Source: Manduca sexta
Lineage: Eukaryota; Arthropoda; Insecta; Lepidoptera; Sphingidae
DNA: 64,000 nt
Reading direction: 5' to 3'
NCBI RefSeq assembly: GCF_014839805.1
Contig: NC_051134.1
Location: 8,277,170 to 8,341,169, forward strand
The notes under the pieces were generated by a model that made no database searches, was not told the origin of the DNA, and saw nothing but the letters and a program-made list of their open reading frames with translations. Made by a program: the position numbers and the translations under genes. The number at the start of each line of letters is the position of its first letter. Within the stretch, counting starts at the first letter, position 1. Positions 33,730 through 44,954 of this stretch are shown here, piece after piece.

Positions 33730-34475
33730 TGTTGCAAAAAGCAACGTTGTATTTTGGGAATTTTGTAGCTGGTATAATTTCTTTAGATTCTAAAATGTCT
33801 GTCGTTTTCACCTTGAGACCTATAATTTAATATCTCCATTGGATTATAATTTGAAATTTTGTTAATTACATCATTTAAAGGGTAAGTGACTTTCTTGCTT
33901 ACTTAAATAGTTTGTAGTTAAATGCATATATAATGTCAACTCTAGAATAAATCTCTTTGAAAGTAATATTAAACATACATTTTGATAAAAATTACTCATC
34001 ACTACGAAGGATTATAAAATCAAAACCAGTGACTTGGTAAAAACTGGGCGAATGTAGTGATACAATTGTCAGTGGTCCCCCGCGGGTCCCGCGCGGTGAT
34101 GCGTGAGGAATCGCTCTCCCGCGCCCTTGTGCAGGCTAGGTGATGGGATTGCGTAATTTATTTTAGTATGCATTACATAGTTAATATCCAAAAAACTTGC
34201 CGCTTTAATAAACGTATACTTGTCATAAGTTGCTTTCTTTGACCTCGAGACGGTCCTCTGACATTAAATATCACTTACAAAACAAAATAATAATAATTAA
34301 GGCTAATACGTTAAAGGCTGACCAGGATAATGAAAAACCTTGACATGTGGTAAAATAGGAAATAATTTTTTTGTTGAGACAATGTTAACTTGAGACGTGG
34401 TGCAGGATTGGCTCACTTAAAGAAGGTTTTTTATTTTTCTGGGCAGGCTACAAGTTTTTTAGAAGGCGGTTAGTG
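33730..34475. other. Unique interval, nothing recognised
   Basis: AT-rich with a short GC-rich patch at 34075-34135 (CCCCCGCGGGTCCCGCGCGG). No gene or repeat copy. Confidence 0.35.
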
Positions 34476-34480
34476 TATAG

Positions 34481-34635
34481 CAGTGGCGAAGGCTCTATAT
34501 AACCCGATCTCTGCAGGCTTCCCTTTCGTAACTTATGTGAAATCTAATTATTAGAATGATTTGCAGACCGCATTCATGAAAGTATCTATATGTTGTGTGG
34601 GGTTACCTTTCGGGAAATTTTACCCTTCGCCACTA
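34481..34635. mobile_element. hAT-type MITE (same family as 31533)
   Basis: Begins CAGTGGCGAAGG and ends CCTTCGCCACTA. Interior blocks ATAACCCGAT and GGCTTCCCTTT are shared with the other copies. Flanks GTGTATAG (34473-34480) and GTGTCTAG (34636-34643) match at 7 of 8 positions, the expected 8-bp hAT target duplication with one later change. Confidence 0.85.
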
Positions 34636-34644
34636 GTGTCTAGA

Positions 34645-36660
34645 TTCGATTAAGGACAACATAGTATAGATATTATTATGTTATTATACAGAGTTATTAT
34701 TACAACTTTTGTAGATATAAAGACTCTTAACACGAAGGGCCTTAATAATGACGCTTTTATAATATATACGGGACTTTAGACGACAATATATAGGTAGATG
34801 TTCGCTGAAAATTATAATATTTATTTGCAGTCATTATACCGGAGGCCATTATTAATACAATGATGTAATCACACATGTCCACGACGCGTATAAAAACCAA
34901 CTTTATAATAATCAATAATAACGAACAAAAATCCAGGGGATGTAACAAAGGCAAGGTGCACACGCGAGTGACGCGGTCGCACGCGTCACACCGCCATTGT
35001 GACGCGGCCCTACTGCTATTATTATTGTAAGATTTATCGCGTGGAAAATTGCACTCATTGTAGTTGCGACTCACTATGTATTATGATTGTGAATTATATC
35101 ATATTTATGTTAATTACAAGTGTCAAAGGTAGGGGACGTGTAACGGTCGTGATTTTTTCCCGTGTTTTTTTCGTGCCGTTTGGTTTTATTATTTTCGCTG
35201 TAATGTGCAAATTTATGATGTTAGATAGTTGTTTTGGTTGTAAATCACAATATATCATATAAAACTGAGAGAATTTAAAATTGCTTAAGAAATAATTGGA
35301 GTATACGTATTTTAGAAATTAAACTTGAACAGTATTTACATTTAAAAGTCCTTTACATATATTTCAATGCTATCAATCTATTTTACTAGCTTATAGATTC
35401 GAAGTATAAGAATTTATTGATAAATCCATAAACTATTACAGATATTCGTAGCATAGCCTTTCACAAAATGGTTACAGAGCAGCTATAGGTAACGAGTAAT
35501 AGTTATTACTTTAAACAATATAAAATAATAAAGATACACGAACTAAGAACAATATAAAATATTATAGCAAGAAAGTTTATTTTACATGATAAAAGATGAA
35601 AACCAAACTTTATATTCCAATTCGCAACACAACAAAACACGCACACGTATCACTGAACATCAATCGACTGTTGGTTTTGCATTAATCGAATTCAAATCAC
35701 CTTTAGAAAACCCTTCCATCACATACAAAAACAATCTTTTTTAATGTCCGAGCTTGGATCAAAGCGGCGTTAACTCTGCTAAGCCGCGGTCCCCTCGCTG
35801 CGCACAATGCATTAAATACCTCTGACAATGGAATCTGACGCGCGGATTGACGCGCACGAACGGAGCGCCACGGTGTGCACCGCGCTTTACTTTCGATTTC
35901 AACGAACTGGGAACAAAAATGACGTATGCGCATAGTGCTTTTTTAAGTGATTATTTTAATGTGCATTAATGATGGTTAATTATTATTCGTAAACCATATT
36001 TTGAATTTTTAAATTATTTATAACAACTTGGTATTCGATAAATAAAAATAGGACTGATAGGGTTTTGAATTTCTCTCGACAATATATTTTATATCAAGTA
36101 CTATTGAAGTGTCATAATTTATCTAAAGAACGAAATATTATAGTTTATGAACTAAATAGCAGATACCATGTTTCTAGTAAGTAGTAGTAACCTTTCTTTT
36201 TAAAAACATTTTTTATCCGGCCTATTCATTATAAAAACAACAATTGTATAATTTAAAAACAGGAGCACGGGGATGTATAATTATTTTCTTCTAAATTCTC
36301 TTTTATAAAGGTGTTGTTACACTACATAAATAATTAAAAACGATAAAAAAATTGAGTACTGAAATAAAACTACAAAGTAATAAAACAAAAAAAAAAATAC
36401 CAGTTTGCAAAAAAATATACGTCGTTTCGTGCCTGAGCCTACGTGCATGGTTTAAATAAGTTTGATACCGCGCGGTGGGCCCAAACAATGTCCGAGGGGT
36501 CGATTCCCTTTCTGTGCTATTTAATTTCACATGTGGACGAGTGCATCTCGTATTTCTGCATGATGCTGAAGATAAATAAATGAGTTTTTAATACTTACAT
36601 AATAGCTGTAAATCAAAGGGATCTAAGATCATATAGAGCGGATATTAGGTATATTGTCAT
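34645..36660. other. Unique interval with GC-rich spots
   Basis: GC-rich spots lie at 34955-35015 (three GTGACGCG octamers, one inverted, giving an 8-bp palindrome with a 6-nt loop) and 35755-35905. A 76-codon frame over the latter has no recognised domain. No repeat copies. Confidence 0.4.
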
Positions 36661-36664
36661 ACAT

Positions 36665-37015
36665 AAATTTAGCGCTCATGCGATTGTTATTCAATCTACC
36701 GCGAAATAGCGAAAGATCTATGTAAAATAATTAATATTTTTTCTATATCGTGATTTGTATATTTTTCGTATATTAGCAAATTTTCTGTAAATATGTTATT
36801 TTTGTATTAATATCTAAGGACATTGACATCTAACACGGATATTACAAATAAGGCAACGACTTATTACTTATGGTAATAAGCAATGAAGCACAAATTTGCT
36901 TTTGATGTCCAGTCTATAACTAACTATACTGTTTAATATTTTGCTTTGAATGGATTTTTAAATGTGGATTTTAAGAGGGGGTAAAGCCGATCAAAGTCGA
37001 AAACAACTGGTATTG
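36665..37015. repeat. Dispersed repeat family E (copy 2)
   Basis: Same orientation as copy 1 at 9235-9600, with conserved blocks spread over the whole length and several small indels. The two have diverged substantially, which suggests old insertions or a long-lived family. Confidence 0.55.
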
Positions 37016-37194
37016 ACACACATCAAGAGTAATAATAAAATTAAGAATTATTGATACTGAAATTCATTATTCTGTGCTTTTAATCGTTTTTGCGATAATA
37101 ATTGTGCCGTCACTATGTTTTTAAACATGTTTCGTGCACCGTCTATATTTTTGTTTCTGCACCACTCCATTAACTGGTAAATAATGCCTTTTTC

Positions 37195-37382
37195 ATTTTT
37201 TAATTATAATAATATCAGCCCTGTACTCACTGCTGGGCATGAGCCTCCTCTATTACTGAGAGGGATTACTAGCGTACCATGCTAGCCTGGTGCCGATTAG
37301 TAGACTACACACATCCTCAAAATTTCTATAGAGTACTTCTCAGGTATGTACGTTTCCTGATGGTGTTTTACAGCACCGTCCA
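37195..37382 (-). repeat. tRNA-related SINE family B, truncated
   Basis: The TAATATCAGCCCTGTA tail block, CTGCTGGGCATGAGCCTCC, TCCTCAAAATTTCTATAGAG and CTTCTCAGGTATG blocks match the copy at 2160. The tRNA-like head is missing. Confidence 0.65.
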
Positions 37383-37383
37383 C

Positions 37384-37905
37384 TTAACTTTTCATTAAGG
37401 CTGCTTTTATATGTCTGTATAAAGGACAAAAGTAAAATAAAATATATCCTATATAAATATTTTTTTCAGCATTTGAGTGTTGAAGTCGTACAGACCAGTA
37501 ATAATATGGCCTACAATTCTCAAAGTGAAAATCATGGCACGTATTTGATATATATATTATCGACAAAATATTTATTTCAATTTCCGACATATCATAATTT
37601 TGCACACAAACCATATATGGCATCAAAAAACTGTTTAATACGCTCTGCAAATTGTAAACTAAACAGTTTCCAATTACTTACCAATATGTCCTATATACAA
37701 GTAGATCTCATAGAATTGTATCCGCTACCCACCGGTCGCGAAAGCACGCGTCGTTTTTGAGATCCGCCGCTGATAACCTTAATGAAAAGATCCCGGCTGC
37801 GAGATAACACAGATCAACGCACCACCACAATGCGATACAGAAGGTTCACTTGTGACGGTAGAGGCGATTGGTGGTATGATTTTTGATAAGTTGTGTTTAT
37901 GTGTG
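37384..37905. other. Unique interval, nothing recognised
   Basis: AT-rich. Frames of up to 95 codons on both strands have no recognisable domain. Confidence 0.35.
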
Positions 37906-37906
37906 G

Positions 37907-38377
37907 CAGTGCTGAAGAGTACATACAACCCGAGTCCTGCCGGCTTCTCTTTCGTAATTGATGTAAAATGTAATGATAATTAGATGAATGTACACCGCAT
38001 TCATGCATATTAGTACCCGGCATGTTTTATTATTTTTCGAATGACGAGATTAGCTTGCCGTTTGCCTGATGATAAGCGATGCGACCGCCCATAAACGGCA
38101 GAAACACCATTCAACACCTTGAATTACAAAGTATTGTTCGGTATTCCAATGCGCTGGCCGTCCTGAGACATAAGATGTTAAGTCTCATTATGACCAGTAG
38201 TTACACTGGCTACAATCTCCTTCAAACCGGAACACAAGAGTGACTACACACTGCTGCTTGGCAGCTGAAATAGATATTGCTGTGGTACCTACCCAGACGG
38301 ACTCTCACATATGAGAGACCTACCACGAGTAATGTTCTGTCGGGTTCCCTTTTGAAAAAGTTCACCGTTCGCCACTG
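37907..38377. mobile_element. hAT-type MITE carrying a nested retroposon
   Basis: The left end CAGTGCTGAAGAGTACATA and right end GTTCGCCACTG belong to the same MITE family as 31533 and 34481, as does the CGGCTTCTCTTTCGTAA interior. Flanks ATGTGTGG (37899-37906) and ATGCGTGG (38378-38385) match at 7 of 8. The interior is split by the family D retroposon at 38024-38333. Confidence 0.85.
38024..38333 (-). repeat. Dispersed retroposon family D, longest copy
   Basis: In the minus sense it runs from ACTCGTGGTAGGTCTCTCAT through GTCCGTCTGGGTAGGTACC, GTGTAGTCACTC, CCGGTTTGAAGGAGATTG, CATAATGAGACTTAACATC and GGGCGGTCGCATCG to an A-rich AAAAATAATAAAA tail. ATGTT occurs on both sides and may be a 5-bp target duplication. 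It interrupts the hAT MITE and is therefore younger. Confidence 0.7.
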
Positions 38378-38551
38378 ATGCGTGGTATAGACACGATTTA
38401 GTTTTATCAGAGCAGTGTTCTATTATATCTGAGTCATCTTATTATATATATGCATTAAACTAAGCGCGAATAATAAATTACTGCCTTTGTGACGTAGTTG
38501 TATTACGGTACGACTGCAGTGCTCTCTGAAAGCATTTTTTTTATAATATTA

Positions 38552-38782
38552 CTAGTTGACCCGACAGACGTTGTCAATCAAAGTTATTTCAAACAATTAA
38601 TAGTTATATAAAATCAATATTTTCGTTAAGTTTTCTTAAATTTTCTAATTTTCCGCGCAATTTTTTGAATTTTTTCTTTCATAAGAACCTTCTCCTGACA
38701 ATAAGAAACACAACAAAAAATAATTAGTGAAATCGGTCCAGCCGTTCACGCGTGATGGCGTGACCAAGGGAAGATGTATAGA
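38552..38782 (-). mobile_element. Non-autonomous Helitron, short intact copy
   Basis: In the minus sense it starts TCTATACATCTTCCC after A and ends GGTCAACTAG before T, with no other boundary possible. It is the same family as the outer Helitron at 22309-23107: GCCATCACGCGTGAACGG, AAAATTGCGCGGAAAATTAG and GTCTGTCGGGTCAACTAG are shared. Only 231 bp, so it needs a partner for movement. Confidence 0.88.
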
Positions 38783-38789
38783 TGCGACT

Positions 38790-41645
38790 CGTTGCTAACT
38801 GAACCTGCTGTCCACTGTTTTACTACGTCGCTGTCCACCGCCCCTCAGAGTTATGATCACGGCAGCCGGCCTGTGATGGGTAGATACCATCGCGTCACCG
38901 CCGCTCGTGCACTTGACGGCCTCCACTTTGATAGGTCATTGAGATCCTATTTGGACTTGATTTTTTTCTAACTACATGTCTGATAGATTGTCAGGAGATA
39001 GATAATTTTAGAAGTCTGATACAGTTCATTTTATTTTTATTAATGGTTAATATCATTATAAATATAAGAAATTACAACTTCAATAAAACCATAACGGGGT
39101 TCAATTTGTTTTAAACAGTTCGTGTAATGATAGTAAGGACCATCAAATATTATTTTTCATGACATGTTAACAATTTAGTAAAAGAAATAGTACTCAACCG
39201 ATTCGCTAGTAAAATCAATAAACACATATCTATAGACGTAATAAACCTGAATGTAGACACCCACATTTTACCCAAAACACAAACTCTAATTACAAATGGA
39301 TTTTTAAGCAAAAAGCACAAAGCACCAAAACAATGCTCTTTAATTGTGAGTATTCGTGGGGACAGTGGGGAGAGCGCACCAATGTCGGGAAGGTAATTAA
39401 TAACGGACTCCACGGCGGAAAGATTTTTAATTTGCGACACACGTGCATGTCGAATGGCGACGCGTGCCGGCGGACGGGGGACTGTTACAAGTAGATAGGT
39501 ATTTGTTCTGCGGACGTGTGCTCGGATGAATGGCAGTTATTAACGTACCCTTTAGGTTTTGCTCAGCGTAAATATGCTGTTTTATGTTGAATAATTAGAA
39601 ATATCGATTGTTAAATAAAGAAGTAAGTGTGTTGTGGTGGCTTGCATAAACTATAATTTGTAAAGATTCTAAATGTTTCAGATTTGTTATTTAAGTTGTA
39701 TCAACAGAATGATGAATGATACGAAGATAAATAATTTACTGTATCAAAACAGTGTATTTCAGATAGTCGTGTAACCCAATTTTTCCAAACTCGTATTTCC
39801 CCGCACATTCGTATGTAGAACGAAACGTCGAGTTATGCCCAAATAGTTGGAATTCGCGCTGAGGTTTACACAAAACTGCGACGTTCAGTGGTCGTCGATT
39901 CAACGAACACTTTTATCAATGTTCGCTTTTCAATAAAACCTCTAACAAACTGGCCAGTTGACGCTCGCAGCTTTTTTCCGCCAATAGAGTCACATCCGCC
40001 GGCGGCCGGAAGTGGCCCGATGCCCGGCCGGCCCACAACAGGAGCGCTTACCTTAGTTTTTTATTTGTGGCCCCGTTGATTTATGGTAGTTGCGAATTTG
40101 TTCGCGCTGTGTCCGCGCCAAAACGATTTTCGCGCTCGCAGGAAATCTGCCGATGCCCGTCGCTCCCAAATCCGAATATTCTGAAGTTTTTCCTTCAAAA
40201 CCGCCGGTTGTTTGCATGTTTGAACTTTGAAAAATCTCCACTGAGTGCGAGTTTGAAAACTTACTTTTTCGTTTAGAATTTGTTTTGCTTGAGATCAATT
40301 TGCAGTTAATGCTGTGCTTAAGATCGAGTGCTTGGCTGGCAGTGCTTCAATAGAGATTTAATTGCTTCGAAATCTAAGAGCTTTTCAATAAAGCAAATAG
40401 CAGGAAAAGTTCTTAATATTGTAAAGTAGGTCTTAAATGATAGCAAACATTCTAAAACTGAGAAAATGAAAATGATTGAAGTTAAATTAGACCCGTTACC
40501 AAGCGTGACAAAGATTACATTTTAATAAGTTAACACGGGAGCTAAGATGCCTTAGATAACTAAATAAATAATGGAACAGCCTTGGGCAAGTTTAGTCCTT
40601 TCTTGATCTTGTAAGACATTTTATTTGCGCCTAGAAAAACTTAAACAAACATTAACACAAAGAGAAATAAGACATATTTCATTAAGGACAGTCCAAACAG
40701 CGACAATTGAATCAGGCGCGTACCTCCAGCGGATTACGGCGACTTATTGCAGCGACAATAACCCCCCCGTCTCAAAAGAATAATATGTCTTTATAAGGGA
40801 TCCAGAGGCTTTCCGTGCCTCGCTTCTCAGTTCTTACACATTTTTCAGTGAAATGCGAGAGCGCCTTTAGTTTTTTCAGTGGAAAAGTTTTCAAATTTCG
40901 ACTCTATACGCTCCCTGCAAGATTAATTTTCCTATGTAGAGTCCGCTTTTAGAATAGATTGCATTGTCTTGTAACGTAAATCATTTTGAAATAAGATTCT
41001 TATTCACCGTCGAACAATATTCTATCTTAAGCACTTTGTGGAAGGTTCTTTTTGTGATGTGGCGTCGGTGGATTAATAACTTTAGGGATTGAATAGAGTC
41101 TCACGTGGTAAAAGGTCACTCCTGCCGTGACGGACCGAATTAAATTTATAAAATGGAGGAAAAGATGTGCAGCTTGATTATCTACGTACTTGCAGTTGTC
41201 TGTGGGCTTAGATGACGTTTTAATTGTTTATTCTTTCCTGTTACGTACTGTGTGTAGAGCTCCATTCAGTCTGCTTAGGTATAAAGTATCTGTTGAGCTA
41301 ATTAGTCGTTGGATAAGTACACGGTTGATTAAATATTTAAAATAAACTGTGTTTGTTATTAGTAATATTTCACAAATAAAATTACGGATGCATTAAAGTA
41401 TTCTATAAAGAATGTACCTATATCTATAAAAAAATTATCTATGTTTAATGTAAAGACTATAATCGAACTGGGTTATGCGGCTTGGTAACCTAGAAGCTTT
41501 TCATCAGTAGAAGAGGCATTTTTGTTCTGCATATTAATTGTATCTGGGGAAATATTTTAAATCTGTATATTTTTTTTGGTGATTAAGCGTTGATAAATAA
41601 ATAACATACTTATTATACGATTATGTTCAAGGTATAGTTATATGA
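38790..41645. other. Unique interval with a GC-rich island
   Basis: AT-rich except 39955-40175, which is CpG-rich (CCGCCGGCGGCCGG, CGATGCCCGGCCGGCC, GTCCGCGCC). Overlapping frames on both strands there have no recognised domain. A donor-like AAGGTAAGC on the minus strand at about 40045-40053 could belong to an exon, but nothing confirms it. The island may be a promoter. Confidence 0.35.
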
Positions 41646-41651
41646 TATAAA

Positions 41652-42499
41652 TCTATACTTATAATAAATCTGTAGAGAGGTCAATTCTGTACATGAAATA
41701 TATTTCCAAAATAACTATCAGGGCGTGATTAGGGATCGATACTGATGCCAAAAATGCAATTGGTAAAATTTTTGTCTGTCTGTCCGTCTGTCTGTCTGTA
41801 TAACCGTTATAGAAACAAAAACTACTCGACGGATTTTAACGAAACTTGGTACAATTATTTGTCATACTCCTGTGCTGGTTATAGTATACTTTTCATCACG
41901 CTACAATTAATAGGAGCAGAGCAGTGAAGGGAAATGTTGGAAAAACGGGAGAAGTTACTCCATTTTTTAAGCTTCCGTCGCGTGTGCAACCTTAATGGTT
42001 AAAGCTACACAGAAATCATGTATGACGGAAATGTTCTCCTTAAAATTATGTACAAAATATCCCAAAACAGCATATGTCTATCTTTTATGGTTGACTCACA
42101 ATAACACGTGTAACTCCCGATAGCTTAGCAGTTCGAAGCTTTCTCATTATATTTGTCTACTCTTACGTTTATAACACTCTCAGTCATCCCTAATTAAAAA
42201 AGTTAACATTATTAAATATTCCATAAAAAGAATCATAGAAATCGGTATAGAAACACCAAAGTTATACATGAAATACGCTAATAATAAGCCATCATGCGTG
42301 AATACTGAATCATGCTATAAGGATTATTTTTGTATATATATAAGGTCGCGAACGCACAGGCAGGCGGCTTGCTTGGCACCTAGAGGCTAGCGAATCACCT
42401 AGCGAGTAGCTTCGTAAAACGAACATTCTCGAACGTTCGCGACCGGCTCCATTTTTGAAGTCCGAAATTCACGCGGGCGAAGCTGCGAGCGGAAGCTAG
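41652..42499 (+). mobile_element. Non-autonomous Helitron
   Basis: Starts TCTATACTTATAATAAATC after A and ends ACGCGGGCGAAGCTGCGAGC, GGAAGCTAG, then T. A GTCT microsatellite lies near 41780. The middle shares GCAGAGCAGTGAAGGGAAATG and the GTATGACGG block with the other Helitron family. There is no Rep/helicase coding region. Its 3' end faces that of the next Helitron, 48 bp away. Confidence 0.88.
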
Positions 42500-42547
42500 T
42501 ATTAAATATAATTAAAACCACAGAATTTTTACCACCTTGTAATATAA

Positions 42548-43289
42548 CTAGCTTTTGCTCGCGGTTCCGCCCGCGTTATAAAGTTTTTCGTTATAAAAGT
42601 CTCGCTATATATTTTCCCGGGAGCCTGTGTTCGTCCCAAGGTCTCAAACTGTCTCCATACCAAATTTTATCTGAATACGTTGGGTAGTTTTTGAGTTTAA
42701 CACGTTCAGGCAGACAGATGCAGCAGGGGACTTTGTTTAATAATATATTTTTGTAGAACTTTTTAAGAGGAGCAATCCCGTCATACATCATTGTTGCATA
42801 ACTTTAACCGTTTACGCAGCGCACGCACGGAAGCTCTCAAAACTACAAATTTTTCCCCCTTTTTGCAACATGTTTCATTACTGATCCGGTCCTATTGGTC
42901 ATAGCGTGATGATATATAGCTTATAGCACTCCACGAATAAAGGGCTATCCAACACAAAAATATTTTTTCAGTTCGAACCGTTAGTTCCTGAGATTAGCCA
43001 TTACTGCTCCGCTCCTATTAGTAATAGCGTGATAATATATAGCCTACAGCACTCCAGGAACAAAGGACTATCCAACACACAAAGAATTTTTCAATTCGAA
43101 CCGGTAGTTCCTGAGATTAGCCATTACTGCTCCGCTCCTGTTGGGTATAGCGTGATGATATATAGCCTATAGCACTCCACGAACAAAGGGCTATCCAACA
43201 CAAAAATATTTTTTTCTGTTTGATCCAGTAGTTCCTGAGATTAGCGCGTTCAAACAAACAAACTCTTCAGCTTTATATAATAGTATAGA
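42548..43289 (-). mobile_element. Non-autonomous Helitron with internal tandem expansion
   Basis: In the minus sense it starts TCTATACTATTATATAAAGC after A and ends GCGGGCGGAACCGCGAGC, AAAAGCTAG. It is a close relative of 22552-23067 but longer, because a 123-bp segment is present almost three times (42901-43247). Confidence 0.88.
42901..43247. repeat. 123-bp tandem repeat, 2.8 copies, inside the Helitron
   Basis: Units begin ATAGCGTGAT at 42901, 43024 and 43147, a regular 123-bp period. Each holds ATATATAGCYTAYAGCACTCC, GGRCTATCCAACACA and GTTCCTGAGATTAGC. The third unit is incomplete. Confidence 0.9.
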
Positions 43290-43294
43290 TAGGT

Positions 43295-44040
43295 TATTTT
43301 TAAGTTCTACTCAAAGAAATTGATTTCTAAAATATACTCAAAGAAATAAAATAAAACAAAGGTTTCACATTTGCAGGTCTTCAGAACATTTCATTTACCC
43401 AACCGCGCCACCCTTTATACCAAGAAAAACTATTAGGTACAAAGACAAACGGTAACCAGAATACCAACTATGGAAGATAATAGGAACTTATCTCCTAAGG
43501 AGTGGGATAAAAAGAACATTTTATTGCTAGGGTCCTGAACACCTTGCCTATAATCTTTCATTTAGCGAATTGTTTACGACCAATGATGGGTCCGTCTCTT
43601 TCCCTTTTGGGCGTTTTGGGTATTTCTATCCCTTTCGTATTAAGGTGTAGTTTTCTCTTTATTTTGATTGTGTGGACAGGGGTGCGGTGTTTTTCTCGAA
43701 AATAATTTTATTTATTTTTCGGTTATTCTTTCCTTAAATACGAAATATATATTTGCAAATAGCTTGGAGGCTGTCAAGTATTACGTTAGCAGAATTTTAG
43801 TATTTTCTTACCCCTTAACCTTGTTACCCATAGCTCTAACCTTTTTCTATGTTTACATAAGAATAGGTTCTGGCCATTTAAAAAAAATGAAAATAATTAA
43901 ATAAATATTGCTGAAGTAATCACTTTTCAACCCCCCTCCCTCCTTCTCCCATAACTTCGATAAAAAAAAAATATAGATCCCTATCCCCTTTGGTGCTTAC
44001 GTAATAAGTATTTGAACGGCCCCTTATTTGTTATACAAGT
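43295..44040. other. Interval with a MITE-like end
   Basis: AT-rich. At 43990-44028 GCTTACGTAATAAGTATTTG followed by AACGGCCCCTTA resembles a terminal sequence of common insect MITEs (reading AAGGGGCCGTTC in the minus sense). The partner end was not found, so it is only a fragment. C-rich stretch at 43930-43950. Confidence 0.35.
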
Positions 44041-44046
44041 CAATAG

Positions 44047-44250
44047 AGACGAGCTGATAGCTCGCTTGATGGTAAATGCCACTCTAGTCAATAAACAGTA
44101 ACAGTACTATGGAGAAATATAATTATAATTGTAGTTAATTGAAGTAAAATTGCATTGCATCAGACACTCTGAAAAGCGATGTAAGTCTCATAATGGTCAA
44201 TAGTTAGATCAATGACTCAGTTGGTCCAATGACTTTCAAACTGAGAAACT
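44047..44250 (-). repeat. Possible family D retroposon, strongly diverged
   Basis: Weak order-conserved blocks: GAGCTGATAGCTCGCTTGATGG, AAGCGATGTAAGTCTCATAATGG, CAATAGTTAGATCAATG and TCCAATGACTTTCAAACTGA. Divergence is high and the middle does not align. Confidence 0.35.
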
Positions 44251-44254
44251 ATAG

Positions 44255-44840
44255 CTTCTAGATAAAATATACTTCTAGTTATATTGTTAATAAGAACTCA
44301 TTTTAAACTATGACAACAAATTAAATATTTTTTTTATTGCTTTATTTCAGTTGATTACACTTCGTTAAACAAAAGCAAATTATGTAATTGTCATTTAATA
44401 GACGATATAATCTTCATAAAAATTAAAACACTGTTTTCAAAGAGTTCAATAACTTTATAGGTTTATCTTTTACAAAATTAGTATATTTATTATAAGAACA
44501 GGATTTTAAAATATCAGGTCTCTTTTAACCTATAACATTTAATATAAATACTAAAATAACTATTTTTTTAAGTTATTCAGTTTACCTACCTTTCCCATAA
44601 CCAGATAAATGCATTCTCGAATTTGATCCAACCAAAATATCCCATGAAAAATGCGAAGTGGCAACCCTGACTGTGACCCTTTTGTAATGATGATTGGTTT
44701 GTGCGGGCTTATTGGAGGTGGCGTGTACATACGAATTCACTTAGCGAACACCGCACCTTGTGTACGTGGCTCCCACGTGTCCGACAAGAAATTGTTGTCA
44801 ACCCTAGTTTCGGATATCGCTAGTGATAGGATATTCGGAT
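44255..44840. other. Unique interval, nothing recognised
   Basis: AT-rich up to 44640, then more balanced. A 99-codon frame starting at 44651 runs into the family C fragment and has no recognisable domain. Confidence 0.35.
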
Positions 44841-44842
44841 AT

Positions 44843-44952
44843 TTTATATCCGCCCGGATAGCAACCACCGTACAAGTTGTTAAAACCCGCCATAGTGGCC
44901 CAAATAAGTATGTCGTGTTCCGGGATCAGCCTATGTATATGCGGATCTAACA
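44843..44952 (+). repeat. Dispersed retroposon family C, fragment
   Basis: The 5' half in plus sense: TTTTATATCCGCCCGGATAG, CAACCACCGTACAAG, AAACCCGCCATAGTGGCCC and TCGTGTTCCGGGATCAGCC. The 3' half and poly(A) are missing. Confidence 0.65.
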
Positions 44953-44954
44953 GC

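Noticed and set aside
35703..35933. 76-codon minus frame in a GC-rich patch
   Set aside because: No recognised domain, no splice sites or neighbouring exons, and composition alone explains the open frame.
42901..43247. Regularly spaced repeats as a possible CRISPR array
   Set aside because: Units are contiguous 123-bp duplications inside a Helitron in a eukaryotic genome; there are no short repeats with unique spacers.
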